From the NCBI GenBank assembly GCA_013286305.1, contig JABDFW010000021.1, forward strand, positions 1-41,222: 41,222 bases of DNA. The letters are read 5' to 3'. The position numbers and the translations under genes were made by a program. Positions 24,657-33,045 of the stretch are shown here, in pieces (positions within the stretch are counted from its first letter, which is position 1; every line of letters begins with the position of its first letter). This stretch comes from Bacteroidota bacterium (GTDB lineage Bacteria; Bacteroidota; Bacteroidia; Chitinophagales; Chitinophagaceae). The notes under the pieces were generated by a model that did no database searches, was not told the origin of the DNA, and saw only the letters and a program-made list of their open reading frames with translations.

Positions 24657-26120
24657 ATGGTGAAACTTCAGGACATATTGTATAAGGTACGTTTGCAATC
24701 AGTGAATGGAGCAACTGATATGCAGGTGAAAGACATACAGATAGACTCACGAAAAATATCTGAAGGTTCTGTGTTTATTGCCATTCGCGGCGAACAAACA
24801 GATGGCCACGCTTTTATAAACAAAGCAATAGGGTTAGGTGCCACTGCAATTGTATGTGAAGCATTTCCTTCAGAATTAAAAGAAGGGGTTACTTATGTTA
24901 AGGTTAGCAACACACACGAAGCGGTTGCGTACATGTCGCATAACTTTTTTGGGGAGCCTTCCCTTAAAATGAAACTGGTTGGCGTTACAGGAACCAATGG
25001 TAAAACTACAATCGCTACAGTATTATTTAAATTATTTACACAATTGGGTTATAAGTGTGGTTTGATAAGCACAGTGCAAAATCAAATTGGCGAAACGATT
25101 GTACCATCAACACATACAACACCCGATGCAGTTAGCCTTAATATGCTTTTGAAGCGTATGGCAGACGAAGGTTGCACTCATACGTTTATGGAATGCAGCA
25201 GCCATGCCATTCACCAGCACCGCATAACCGGGCTGCATTTTACCGGGGCGCTGTTTAGTAATATTACGCATGACCACCTGGATTATCATAAAACCTTTGA
25301 TGAATATATACGTGTAAAGAAAAGTTTTTTTGACGGCTTAGGCTCCGATGCTTTTGCCATCTCCAATCTTGATGACAGGAGAGGAGAAGTAATGTTGCAG
25401 AATACGCCGGCAAAAAAATATTTCTATAGCCTTAAAACACTTGCCGATTTTAAAGGAAAGATATTGGAGAACGCACTTACGGGTTTGGTAATGTTAATCA
25501 ATGAAAAAGAAGTGCATTTTAGATTGATAGGAGAATTTAACGCATATAACCTGCTATGTATTTATGGAGCCGCAGTTTGCCTGGGCGAAGAAAGTAGTGA
25601 AGTGCTGAGAATATTAAGTATGCTCAGCGGAGCTGAGGGCAGGTTTGATTATATTATCAGCAGCAGGCACATCATCGGTATAGTTGATTATGCGCATACA
25701 CCTGATGCGCTTGAAAATGTGTTGCTTACTATAAAGAAATTACGCAAGGGATATGAACAGGTAATTACGGTGGTGGGCTGTGGTGGCAACAGGGATAAAA
25801 CCAAACGGCCTGTTATGGCGCAGATAGCCTGTGATTTGAGCGACCGGGCCATTTTTACCAGTGATAATCCGCGTCACGAAGATCCATCGGAAATATTAAA
25901 AGATATGGAGGCCGGTTTAAATTCTGCGGCAAAGAGAAAATTTGTATCTGTTGTTGACAGGAGAGAAGCCATTAAACTGGCAGTGAGCGTGGCCAATAAA
26001 GAAGATATCATTCTTCTTGCAGGCAAGGGGCACGAAAAATATCAAATAATAAACGACGAATACCAGCCTTTTGATGATAAGGTGGTGTTAATGGAAATGT
26101 TTCAATTGTTAGAAAAATAG
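24657..26120 (+). CDS. murE: UDP-MurNAc-tripeptide ligase (meso-diaminopimelate-adding)
   Basis: MurE adds the third residue to UDP-MurNAc-L-Ala-D-Glu. The 487-residue protein has the N-terminal UDP-binding domain (IQIDSRKISEGSVFIAIRGEQTDGH in part), ATP P-loop GVTGTNGKTT from residue 109, carbamylated-Lys and His region, and the C-terminal domain with DNPRHEDP. The DNPR motif indicates meso-diaminopimelate as the amino acid added, consistent with Gram-negative wall chemistry. It sits 2 bp after ftsI. murF, often next in other phyla, is absent; 131 AT-rich bp lead to mraY. Confidence 0.97.
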   Translation: MVKLQDILYKVRLQSVNGATDMQVKDIQIDSRKISEGSVFIAIRGEQTDGHAFINKAIGLGATAIVCEAFPSELKEGVTYVKVSNTHEAVAYMSHNFFGEPSLKMKLVGVTGTNGKTTIATVLFKLFTQLGYKCGLISTVQNQIGETIVPSTHTTPDAVSLNMLLKRMADEGCTHTFMECSSHAIHQHRITGLHFTGALFSNITHDHLDYHKTFDEYIRVKKSFFDGLGSDAFAISNLDDRRGEVMLQNTPAKKYFYSLKTLADFKGKILENALTGLVMLINEKEVHFRLIGEFNAYNLLCIYGAAVCLGEESSEVLRILSMLSGAEGRFDYIISSRHIIGIVDYAHTPDALENVLLTIKKLRKGYEQVITVVGCGGNRDKTKRPVMAQIACDLSDRAIFTSDNPRHEDPSEILKDMEAGLNSAAKRKFVSVVDRREAIKLAVSVANKEDIILLAGKGHEKYQIINDEYQPFDDKVVLMEMFQLLEK

Positions 26121-26251
26121 TTTGCTAAAAAAATAAAGAAGCAGTCAAAGAAAAGTAAGGAACAGGAAGAATAAAGGAAAAGATTTGGCTGACAACAAAT
26201 TATAAACATGAATAATTAAAAAACTTTCTAAGAAGAAGGTTTGGAGGATAT

Positions 26252-27565
26252 ATGTTATACTATTTATTCACATGGCTAAAGCAGCAGTTCAACATGAGTG
26301 GTGCCGGTGTATTCCAGTACATCACTTTCAGGATTGCTATGGCTATTTTGCTCTCGCTCGTTATTGCCACTGTATATGGCAAACGTATTATTGAGCTGCT
26401 TAGAAAAAGACAGATTGGTGAAAGTGTCCGCGATCTTGGGCTGGCAGGCGAGCAGCAGAAAAAGGGGACTCCTACAATGGGTGGCATTATAATACTCCTG
26501 GCCATTCTTATTCCTACCCTGTTATTTGCAGACCTGAATAAAGTGTATATACGATTAATGTTATTATGTACAGTTTGGTTAGGTGTCATTGGTTTTATTG
26601 ATGATTATTTAAAATTGAAAGCACGTAAAGAAGCCCTGGATAAAGGTGAGAAATATAAAAAATCGGATAAGGACGGTTTGGCAGGATTATCAAAAATTAT
26701 CGGTCAAATTGGATTAGGGATCATTGTTGGCGCAACCCTTTACTTTAACAGCAATGTTACCGTTGAGAGAGAGATCATTGGGCAAAATACCCATTCTCCC
26801 TTACACCAGGGGGAAAGATTAGCAAAAGACTCAAATATTGTTATTCATAAAAGAGACAGCGTGTTTGTAAGGTATGTAAAAGTTCAAACGCCTATTACAA
26901 CTATTCCTTTTGTAAAAAACCATGAATTTAATTATAGCTGGTTGATAGGCTGGATGGGTAAAGGAGCTGAAAAATATACCTGGGTAATTTACATTATAAT
27001 AGTAACATTTATAATTACAGCTGTATCAAATGGCGCTAATCTAACAGATGGCCTTGATGGGCTTGCGGCCGGAACAAGTGCGATTATCGGCGCCGGAATA
27101 GGCATATTTGCTTATGCTAGCGGCAATTACAATTTTGCCGGTTATTTAAATGTAATGTATATACCTAACCTCGGTGAGCTCTCCATTTTCATTGGCGCTT
27201 TTGTTGGTGCGTGTATTGGATTTCTGTGGTACAATGCTTACCCAGCGCAGGTTTTTATGGGCGACACCGGCAGCCTTGCATTAGGTGGAATTATTGCATC
27301 GCTTGCAATAATAGTGCGAAAGGAATTATTGATACCTATTTTTTGCGGAGTGTTTTTGATTGAGTTGTTAAGTGTAATAGCACAGGTGAGTTATTTTAAA
27401 TACACAAAAAAGAAGTATGGCGCAGGCAGAAGAATATTTTTAATGAGCCCCCTGCATCATCATTATCAAAAAAAGGGGTTTCATGAAAATAAAATAGCGT
27501 TGAGGTTTTGGATAATAACCATTCTGTGTGTTGTGATTTCGATTGTAACATTGAAGATAAGGTAA
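26252..27565 (+). CDS. mraY: Phospho-MurNAc-pentapeptide transferase
   Basis: MraY transfers phospho-MurNAc-pentapeptide from UDP to undecaprenyl phosphate, making lipid I in the inner membrane. The 437-residue protein shows all motifs: [42 protein letters not shown] and [11 protein letters not shown]. It is about 75 residues longer than E. coli MraY because of an insertion at about residues 165-225, a feature of Bacteroidota; part of it ([10 protein letters not shown]) is encoded by a short palindrome at 26794-26815. A GGAGG sequence at 26243-26247, 4 nt from the ATG, is a rare clear Shine-Dalgarno here. Confidence 0.97.
   Translation: MLYYLFTWLKQQFNMSGAGVFQYITFRIAMAILLSLVIATVYGKRIIELLRKRQIGESVRDLGLAGEQQKKGTPTMGGIIILLAILIPTLLFADLNKVYIRLMLLCTVWLGVIGFIDDYLKLKARKEALDKGEKYKKSDKDGLAGLSKIIGQIGLGIIVGATLYFNSNVTVEREIIGQNTHSPLHQGERLAKDSNIVIHKRDSVFVRYVKVQTPITTIPFVKNHEFNYSWLIGWMGKGAEKYTWVIYIIIVTFIITAVSNGANLTDGLDGLAAGTSAIIGAGIGIFAYASGNYNFAGYLNVMYIPNLGELSIFIGAFVGACIGFLWYNAYPAQVFMGDTGSLALGGIIASLAIIVRKELLIPIFCGVFLIELLSVIAQVSYFKYTKKKYGAGRRIFLMSPLHHHYQKKGFHENKIALRFWIITILCVVISIVTLKIR
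26794..26815 (+). repeat. In-frame palindrome within mraY
   Basis: TTCTCCCT (26794-26801) pairs with AGGGGGAA (26808-26815), 8 bp with one G-T pair, around TACACC. It is translated as part of [10 protein letters not shown] in the MraY-specific insertion, where family members vary most. Confidence 0.6.
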
Positions 27566-27595
27566 GCGTAACCGGGTATTAATTATTAAATAATA

Positions 27596-28996
27596 ATGAT
27601 TGAAAATTCTGAAAATATTGATCAAAAGAGCGAGGCCCGGCTATCCCCTCCAGGGGCAGCGGTAAGATTGATCATATTGGGAGCAGGTGAAAGTGGAATT
27701 GGTTCTGCTATTTTAGGCAAGCAAAAAGGGTATGATGTTTTTGTAAGTGATGGGGGAGTTATAAAAAATAATTATAAACAGGAATTGATTGATAACGGGA
27801 TTGATTTTGAAGAAGGTAAACACACGGAAGAAAAAATTTTAAATGCAGGTGAAGTGATGAAAAGCCCCGGCATACCGGAAAAAAATGAAATGGTAAAAAA
27901 GATCCGTGCAAAAGGCATACCTGTAATAAGTGAGATAGAACTTGCTTACCGCTTTAAAGGCAAAAGTAAAATTGTAGCAATAACAGGAAGCAATGGTAAA
28001 AGCACCACAACAACACTTATTTATCACATATGCAAAACCGGGGGAATGGATTGTGCTTTGGTTGGCAATATTGGCTATTCGTTCGCAAAGCAAATTGCAG
28101 AAGACCCAAAACCTTTGTATGTGGCCGAAATAAGTTCCTTCCAGTTAGACGATATAAAAACATTCAGGCCGGATATAGCAGTATTGTTAAACATAACAGA
28201 AGACCATTTAGACAGGTATGAATACAAATTTGAAAATTATATAAACAGCAAGTTCAGGATCATTGAAAACCAGCAGCCAGGTGATTATTTTATCTATTGC
28301 GAAGATGATGAAGTGATCATGAACCATTTAAAAACAATTTCTATCCACACTAACCCAATTCCATTTTCTATGAAACACGAAGTAAATAACGGCGCCTGGA
28401 TAAAAAGCGACCAAATGTTGATACGGATGCAAAGTGAAAGAATAAGCATGAGCATCTACGACTTTGCGCTTAAGGGGCTGCATAATCAATATAACACCAT
28501 GGCAGCGGGGTTAAGCGCTGTTGGATTAGGCATTCGCAAAGAAAAAATACGCGATGCCATAATGACCGCTGAAGGGTTAGAGCATAGAATGGAAGATGTT
28601 GCAATTATACGGGGGGTTAAATTTATAAACGACAGCAAGGCTACAAATGTAAACAGTACCTGGTATGCATTGGAAAGTATGAAGGACCCTACTGTACTCA
28701 TCCTTGGCGGCCTTGATAAAGGCAATGATTATTCTATGTTGTATGAGCTGGTTGAAGAAAAAGTAAAAGCAATTGTTTGCCTGGGTGTAGACAATAAGAA
28801 AATTCATGAAGCATTTGAAGGTAAGGTTGCTGTTATCGTTGATACAAAAAGCGCACTTGAGGCGGTGCAGGAATCTTATAAACTCGCGACAAAGGGCGAT
28901 ACAGTATTGCTTAGCCCTGCATGTGCAAGCTTTGACCTTTTTAAAAATTATGAAGACAGAGGGCAGCAGTTTAAAGAAGCCGTAAGAGAGCTTTAA
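27596..28996 (+). CDS. murD: UDP-MurNAc-L-alanine--D-glutamate ligase
   Basis: MurD adds D-Glu to UDP-MurNAc-L-Ala. The 466-residue protein has LGAGESGIGSAI in the N-terminal UDP-binding domain, ATP P-loop ITGSNGKSTTT near residue 130, EISSFQLD, NITEDHLDRY, NDSKATNVNST and SPACASFDLFKNYEDRG, all standard. It carries an extra N-terminus of about 22 residues (MIENSENIDQKSEARLSPPG) before the first conserved strand, similar to those of MurG and MurC in this cluster. A short GC palindrome (CCCCT-CC-AGGGG, 27645-27656) lies in this extension. Confidence 0.97.
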   Translation: MIENSENIDQKSEARLSPPGAAVRLIILGAGESGIGSAILGKQKGYDVFVSDGGVIKNNYKQELIDNGIDFEEGKHTEEKILNAGEVMKSPGIPEKNEMVKKIRAKGIPVISEIELAYRFKGKSKIVAITGSNGKSTTTTLIYHICKTGGMDCALVGNIGYSFAKQIAEDPKPLYVAEISSFQLDDIKTFRPDIAVLLNITEDHLDRYEYKFENYINSKFRIIENQQPGDYFIYCEDDEVIMNHLKTISIHTNPIPFSMKHEVNNGAWIKSDQMLIRMQSERISMSIYDFALKGLHNQYNTMAAGLSAVGLGIRKEKIRDAIMTAEGLEHRMEDVAIIRGVKFINDSKATNVNSTWYALESMKDPTVLILGGLDKGNDYSMLYELVEEKVKAIVCLGVDNKKIHEAFEGKVAVIVDTKSALEAVQESYKLATKGDTVLLSPACASFDLFKNYEDRGQQFKEAVREL

Positions 28997-29012
28997 CCTT
29001 TGATGAATAGGA

Positions 29013-29036
29013 AAATGAGCAAATGAAAAAATATGA
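29013..29036 (+). repeat. Tandem AAATGA-type octamers between murD and ftsW
   Basis: The 114-bp spacer contains AAATGAGC, AAATGAAA and AAATATGA in direct succession. The rest of the spacer is A-rich and shows no promoter or hairpin. Confidence 0.5.
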
Positions 29037-29110
29037 TTGTTTAAAAATTTAAAAAAATAAATAAAACCATAAGTATTCAATTATAAAAAGGGGATGTTTA
29101 GGAACCAGCT

Positions 29111-30406
29111 ATGCTAAATGAAACAACAGATAAATTATTTTCCCATTTCTCCGCGGTAAGCGGTGCAGGCGGCCATCTTTTGAACAAAACAAAAGGTGAC
29201 CGGTATATATGGGGCACGGTAATAATGCTGGCCATCAGTTCATTACTGGTAGTGTACAGCGCTACTGGTTCACTCGCTTATAAAATGAATCATGGTAATA
29301 CAGAAGTATATTTATTCAAACAGCTTTCTTTTATCGTTATAGGCTTAATGATCATTTATTTTTTGCACCGTATAAACTATACTTTATATTCAAGAATATC
29401 ATTAATTCTGTTTCTTATTTCTATCCCATTATTAATGTACACCTTATTTTTCGGTACAGAAATTAATGAAGGCAGCAGGTGGATAAAAGTACCTGTGATA
29501 AACCTTACTTTTCAAACAAGCGATTTTGCCAAGCTTGCATTATTTATGTACCTGTCAAGGCAATTGAGCCGTAAACAGGAGGTAATAAAAGATTTTAAAA
29601 AAGGTTTTCTGCCATTAATTATACCGGTAGCACTTACCTGCATATTAATTATGCCTGCAAACTTATCTAATGCTTTGCTTACGGGTGCTACGTCATTATT
29701 ATTGTTGTTCATAGGCCGTGTGAGTTTCAAGCATATTTTTCTTGTTATATGTATCGCTCTTTTGCCGGTTTTGCTACTAGTAAGTATAGCAGTAACTACC
29801 TATAAAGGCAATGATAAAGCCGGTACAAAGGCAGCTGCCTATTCATCATCACTAACATCTATAGGCAGGGTTGGTACATGGGTAAAACGTGTACAGGATT
29901 TTGTTTATGCAAAAAAAGATGAGACGCCGTACCAGCTTCAACAGGCAAAAATGGCCATTGCAAATGGCGGAATATTTTTTGGGCGCGGCCCAGGCAACAG
30001 CCAGGCACGCAACTATTTGCCGCAAGCCTATAACGACTTTATTTTTAATATCATCATTGAGGAGTATGGTTTGCTGGGGGGCGCATTTATCATTTTTATG
30101 TACCTGATCTTTTTATTCAGGTGCATAAGAATTTTTAGGAGATGCCCTTACGCATTTGGCGCCTTGCTGGCGCTGGCTTTGAGTTTTACACTGGCAATAC
30201 AGGCAGCCGCAAACATGGCTGTAGCTGTGGGTTTAATGCCGGTAACAGGCGTTACGCTGCCGCTTATAAGTATGGGGGGCAGTTCATTCTTATTTACGTG
30301 TGCAGCAATTGGTATTATTCTTAGCGTGGCAAGAAATGTAGAGCAGATGGAGGGATGGAATATTGCAACACCACCAGTAACAGTTGTATCGCCTGAAAGG
30401 GTGTAA
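29111..30406 (+). CDS. ftsW: Septal peptidoglycan polymerase FtsW (SEDS family)
   Basis: FtsW polymerises lipid II at the septum with FtsI. The 431-residue protein has about ten membrane helices and the SEDS hallmarks: GSRWIKVP, a large extracytoplasmic loop, GRGPGNSQARNYLPQAYNDF and IIEEYGLLGG, and PVTGVTLPLISMGGSSF near the end. An N-terminal cytoplasmic extension of about 35 residues precedes the first helix. It lies between murD and murG as in most dcw clusters. Confidence 0.97.
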   Translation: MLNETTDKLFSHFSAVSGAGGHLLNKTKGDRYIWGTVIMLAISSLLVVYSATGSLAYKMNHGNTEVYLFKQLSFIVIGLMIIYFLHRINYTLYSRISLILFLISIPLLMYTLFFGTEINEGSRWIKVPVINLTFQTSDFAKLALFMYLSRQLSRKQEVIKDFKKGFLPLIIPVALTCILIMPANLSNALLTGATSLLLLFIGRVSFKHIFLVICIALLPVLLLVSIAVTTYKGNDKAGTKAAAYSSSLTSIGRVGTWVKRVQDFVYAKKDETPYQLQQAKMAIANGGIFFGRGPGNSQARNYLPQAYNDFIFNIIIEEYGLLGGAFIIFMYLIFLFRCIRIFRRCPYAFGALLALALSFTLAIQAAANMAVAVGLMPVTGVTLPLISMGGSSFLFTCAAIGIILSVARNVEQMEGWNIATPPVTVVSPERV

Positions 30407-30425
30407 GAAATAATGATATTAAAGG

Positions 30426-30448
30426 CCCCGTGCCGGTACGGACAGGGG
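30426..30448. repeat. GC-rich palindrome in ftsW-murG spacer
   Basis: CCGTGCCGGTACGG (30428-30441) is self-complementary apart from one G-T position, flanked by CCC and, after ACA, by GGGG. It stands out in an AT-rich setting and lies between the ftsW stop and the purine-rich GGGGAAGGAGG before murG. There is no T tract, so it is not a simple terminator. Confidence 0.55.
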
Positions 30449-30470
30449 AAGGAGGCAAGAAGTTAAAACA

Positions 30471-31613
30471 ATGGATGAAAATAAAAATATAATCAAGCCA
30501 CAGAGCGCCCCTTTAGCAGAAGGCAGTTTCCGCCTTATTATAGCTGGTGGCGGAACAGGCGGGCATATTTTTCCTGCAATTGCAATAGCAAACGCGGTTA
30601 AACAATTGCGCCCCGATGCAAATATTTTGTTTGTTGGCGCAAGAGGAAAAATGGAAATGGAAAGAGTGCCGTTAGCAGGGTATGAGATCAAGGGTATTGA
30701 CATTGCAGGGTTTAACAGGAGCTCTTTATTTAAAAATATAGCGTTGCCTTTTAAAATTATTAAAAGTTTTTTCCAGGTTAAGAAGATCATTAATGCTTTT
30801 AAACCCGATGCAGTTGTTGGTGTTGGCGGTTATTCAAGCTACCCGGTCTTAAGATTCGCGCAGCGGAAGAATATCCCCACATTTATACATGAAAGCAATT
30901 CTTTCGCCGGTAAGAGTAATATGCTGCTCGGAAAAAGAGCAACAAAAATTTTTGTTGCATCTGAGGGAATGGAAAAATTTTTCCCCGCGGAGAAAATTAT
31001 TATCACAGGCAACCCTGTAAGAAAGTCAATTGCACAATCAACCGTTAGCAAGGAAGAGGCAATGAAATTTTTTGGGTTGGAGGAAAATAAGAAAACCATT
31101 CTTGCCATAGGCGGTAGTTTAGGTGCTAAAAGTATTAACGAAGTAATGGCGCAGCATGTACTTGAACTGGAACAATTGGGTTTGCAGCTTATTTGGCAAA
31201 CAGGAAAAAATACCGCGACAGCGTATATAGAAAGGGGCAGGCCTTATAAATGTGTTTGGGTGAATGATTTTATTACAGATATGGACAAGGCTTATGCAGG
31301 GGCAGACGTGGTTATTTCCCGATCAGGCGCTATGAGTGTAACTGAATTATGTGTATCTGCCAAGCCGGTGGTTTTTGTTCCATATCCATTTGCAGCGGAA
31401 GACCACCAAACAGCGAATGCAAAAAGATTGGTTGATAAAGAGGCCGCATTAATGGTTAAGGACAGTGATGCCCAGGCAAAACTGTTTGGTGCAATTACTA
31501 ACCTTGCATTTAATGCTGCAATGCAGGAAAAGTTCAAAAGAAATATAAGCGCGTTAGCAATAAGAGATGCGGATGTAAGGATTGCGGAAGAGATAATTAA
31601 AACCATTCTTTAG
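30471..31613 (+). CDS. murG: UDP-GlcNAc--undecaprenyl-PP-MurNAc-pentapeptide transferase
   Basis: MurG adds GlcNAc to lipid I, giving lipid II, at the cytoplasmic face of the membrane. The 380-residue protein has GGGTGGHIFPAIAIA, the ESNSFAGKSN segment, GGSLGAKSINE and the UDP-GlcNAc-binding SRSGAMSVTEL and PFAAEDHQTANA motifs. A leader of about 22 residues (MDENKNIIKPQSAPLAEGSF) precedes the first strand and is absent from typical MurG. Its start region matches that of murC at 30 of 34 positions. AAGGAGG at 30449-30455 is too far (15 nt) to be an ideal Shine-Dalgarno. Confidence 0.97.
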   Translation: MDENKNIIKPQSAPLAEGSFRLIIAGGGTGGHIFPAIAIANAVKQLRPDANILFVGARGKMEMERVPLAGYEIKGIDIAGFNRSSLFKNIALPFKIIKSFFQVKKIINAFKPDAVVGVGGYSSYPVLRFAQRKNIPTFIHESNSFAGKSNMLLGKRATKIFVASEGMEKFFPAEKIIITGNPVRKSIAQSTVSKEEAMKFFGLEENKKTILAIGGSLGAKSINEVMAQHVLELEQLGLQLIWQTGKNTATAYIERGRPYKCVWVNDFITDMDKAYAGADVVISRSGAMSVTELCVSAKPVVFVPYPFAAEDHQTANAKRLVDKEAALMVKDSDAQAKLFGAITNLAFNAAMQEKFKRNISALAIRDADVRIAEEIIKTIL

Positions 31614-31630
31614 GGTGTGAAGATTAAACA

Positions 31631-33043
31631 ATGGATGAAACTAAAAACATAATCGCGAATCAAAACCCTCTTTTAGGAAAAGAGGCATCACTTACCACTG
31701 TTTATTTCATTGGTATTGGCGGCATAGGGATGAGCGCCCTTGCAAGATATTTTCATAGCAAGGGGGCTATGGTAAGCGGTTATGACAGAACACAAACCCC
31801 ACTAACCAAAGAACTTGAAGAAAGAGGAATGGCTATCCATTATGAAGAGAATGTTGATCTTATTCCAAAGAATGCTTACATTGTAGTATACACCCCGGCT
31901 GTGCCGGCAACGCATCAAGAACTGCTATATTATCGGGAACATCATTACAAAGTAGTAAAGCGCAGCGATGTATTGCAATGGATAACAGAAAGCTCTTTTA
32001 ATATATGTGTGGCAGGCACACATGGTAAAACGACTATTACCACAATGGCAGCGCATTTATTGCGTGACAGCGGTTATGGCTGCAATGCTTTTTTGGGCGG
32101 CATATCTGCAAACTATCAAACAAATTTCTGGAGTAGCGAAAGAAATGTTTGTGTGGTGGAGGCTGATGAATATGACCGTAGCTTTTTAAAGCTGGTACCC
32201 GACGTTGCGGTGATAACTGCAATGGATGCAGATCATCTTGACATTTATGGTACAGCAGAAGAAGTAGAAAAAGCTTTTGTGCAATTTTCGCAGCGGGTAA
32301 AGGGCGGTGGATGCCTTATATCAAAATATGGTATGAAGCGAAGTGCTGAATTAAATGCTGCTACGCATTATACTTATAGTTTCAAAGAATTAAAAGCTGA
32401 TGTATACGCTGCCAATATTGAGATTGAAAATGCTTCATACAGGTATGATGTTGTACATAAAGATTGGACACTAAAGGATGTAGTGCTGTACATGGGCGGC
32501 CTTCATAATATTGAAAACAGTATTGCCGCAATAACCATTGCAAAATATTTGAAGATAGATGATGAAAAAATAAGGTCAGCAATAGGTTCTTTTAAAGGCG
32601 TGAAGAGAAGATTTGAATACATACTATCCCCTTCATCCGGTGACGGGACTGTTTTAATTGACGATTATGCACATCATCCTGAAGAATTGAAAGCATTGAT
32701 AACAGGCGTAAGAAGCTTGTTTGGCAAAGAGAAATGTGTAGTTATTTTTCAGCCGCATTTATTCAGCCGCACCAGAGACCTGGCAAGAGAATTTGCACAA
32801 AGCCTTGACCTGGCTGACGAAGTTATACTGTTACCCATTTACCCGGCAAGGGAATTGCCAATGGAAGGCGTAACAAGTGCTTTGATTGCAGGGTACATGA
32901 ATAAAGCAAAGCATGTATTGCTTTCAAAAGAAGAAATGAAGAGCTGGGTAAAAACTGAAAAACCTAAGTTATTAGTGATGTGCGGCGCAGGCGATATTGA
33001 CGCCCTGGTTGAACCTGTAAAAGAAATTTTAATGAGGGCTTAG
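31631..33043 (+). CDS. murC: UDP-MurNAc--L-alanine ligase
   Basis: MurC adds the first amino acid, L-Ala, to UDP-MurNAc. The 470-residue protein has FIGIGGIGMSALA in the UDP-binding domain, P-loop AGTHGKTTI at about residues 125-133, EADEYDRSFL, DADHLDIYG, IDDYAHHPEE and FQPHLFSRTRDL, all standard for MurC. A leader (MDETKNIIANQNPLLGKEAS) precedes the first strand and parallels that of MurG. It starts 17 bp after murG and is followed 2 bp later by ftsQ. Confidence 0.98.
   Translation: MDETKNIIANQNPLLGKEASLTTVYFIGIGGIGMSALARYFHSKGAMVSGYDRTQTPLTKELEERGMAIHYEENVDLIPKNAYIVVYTPAVPATHQELLYYREHHYKVVKRSDVLQWITESSFNICVAGTHGKTTITTMAAHLLRDSGYGCNAFLGGISANYQTNFWSSERNVCVVEADEYDRSFLKLVPDVAVITAMDADHLDIYGTAEEVEKAFVQFSQRVKGGGCLISKYGMKRSAELNAATHYTYSFKELKADVYAANIEIENASYRYDVVHKDWTLKDVVLYMGGLHNIENSIAAITIAKYLKIDDEKIRSAIGSFKGVKRRFEYILSPSSGDGTVLIDDYAHHPEELKALITGVRSLFGKEKCVVIFQPHLFSRTRDLAREFAQSLDLADEVILLPIYPARELPMEGVTSALIAGYMNKAKHVLLSKEEMKSWVKTEKPKLLVMCGAGDIDALVEPVKEILMRA
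31667..31685 (+). repeat. In-frame perfect palindrome within murC leader
   Basis: CCTCTTTT (31667-31674) and AAAAGAGG (31678-31685) form a perfect 8-bp stem around AGG, 36 nt into murC. It encodes PLLGKEA in the leader. A weaker counterpart, CCTTTAGCAGAAGG (30510-30523), sits at the same place in murG. Confidence 0.65.
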
Positions 33044-33045
33044 CT

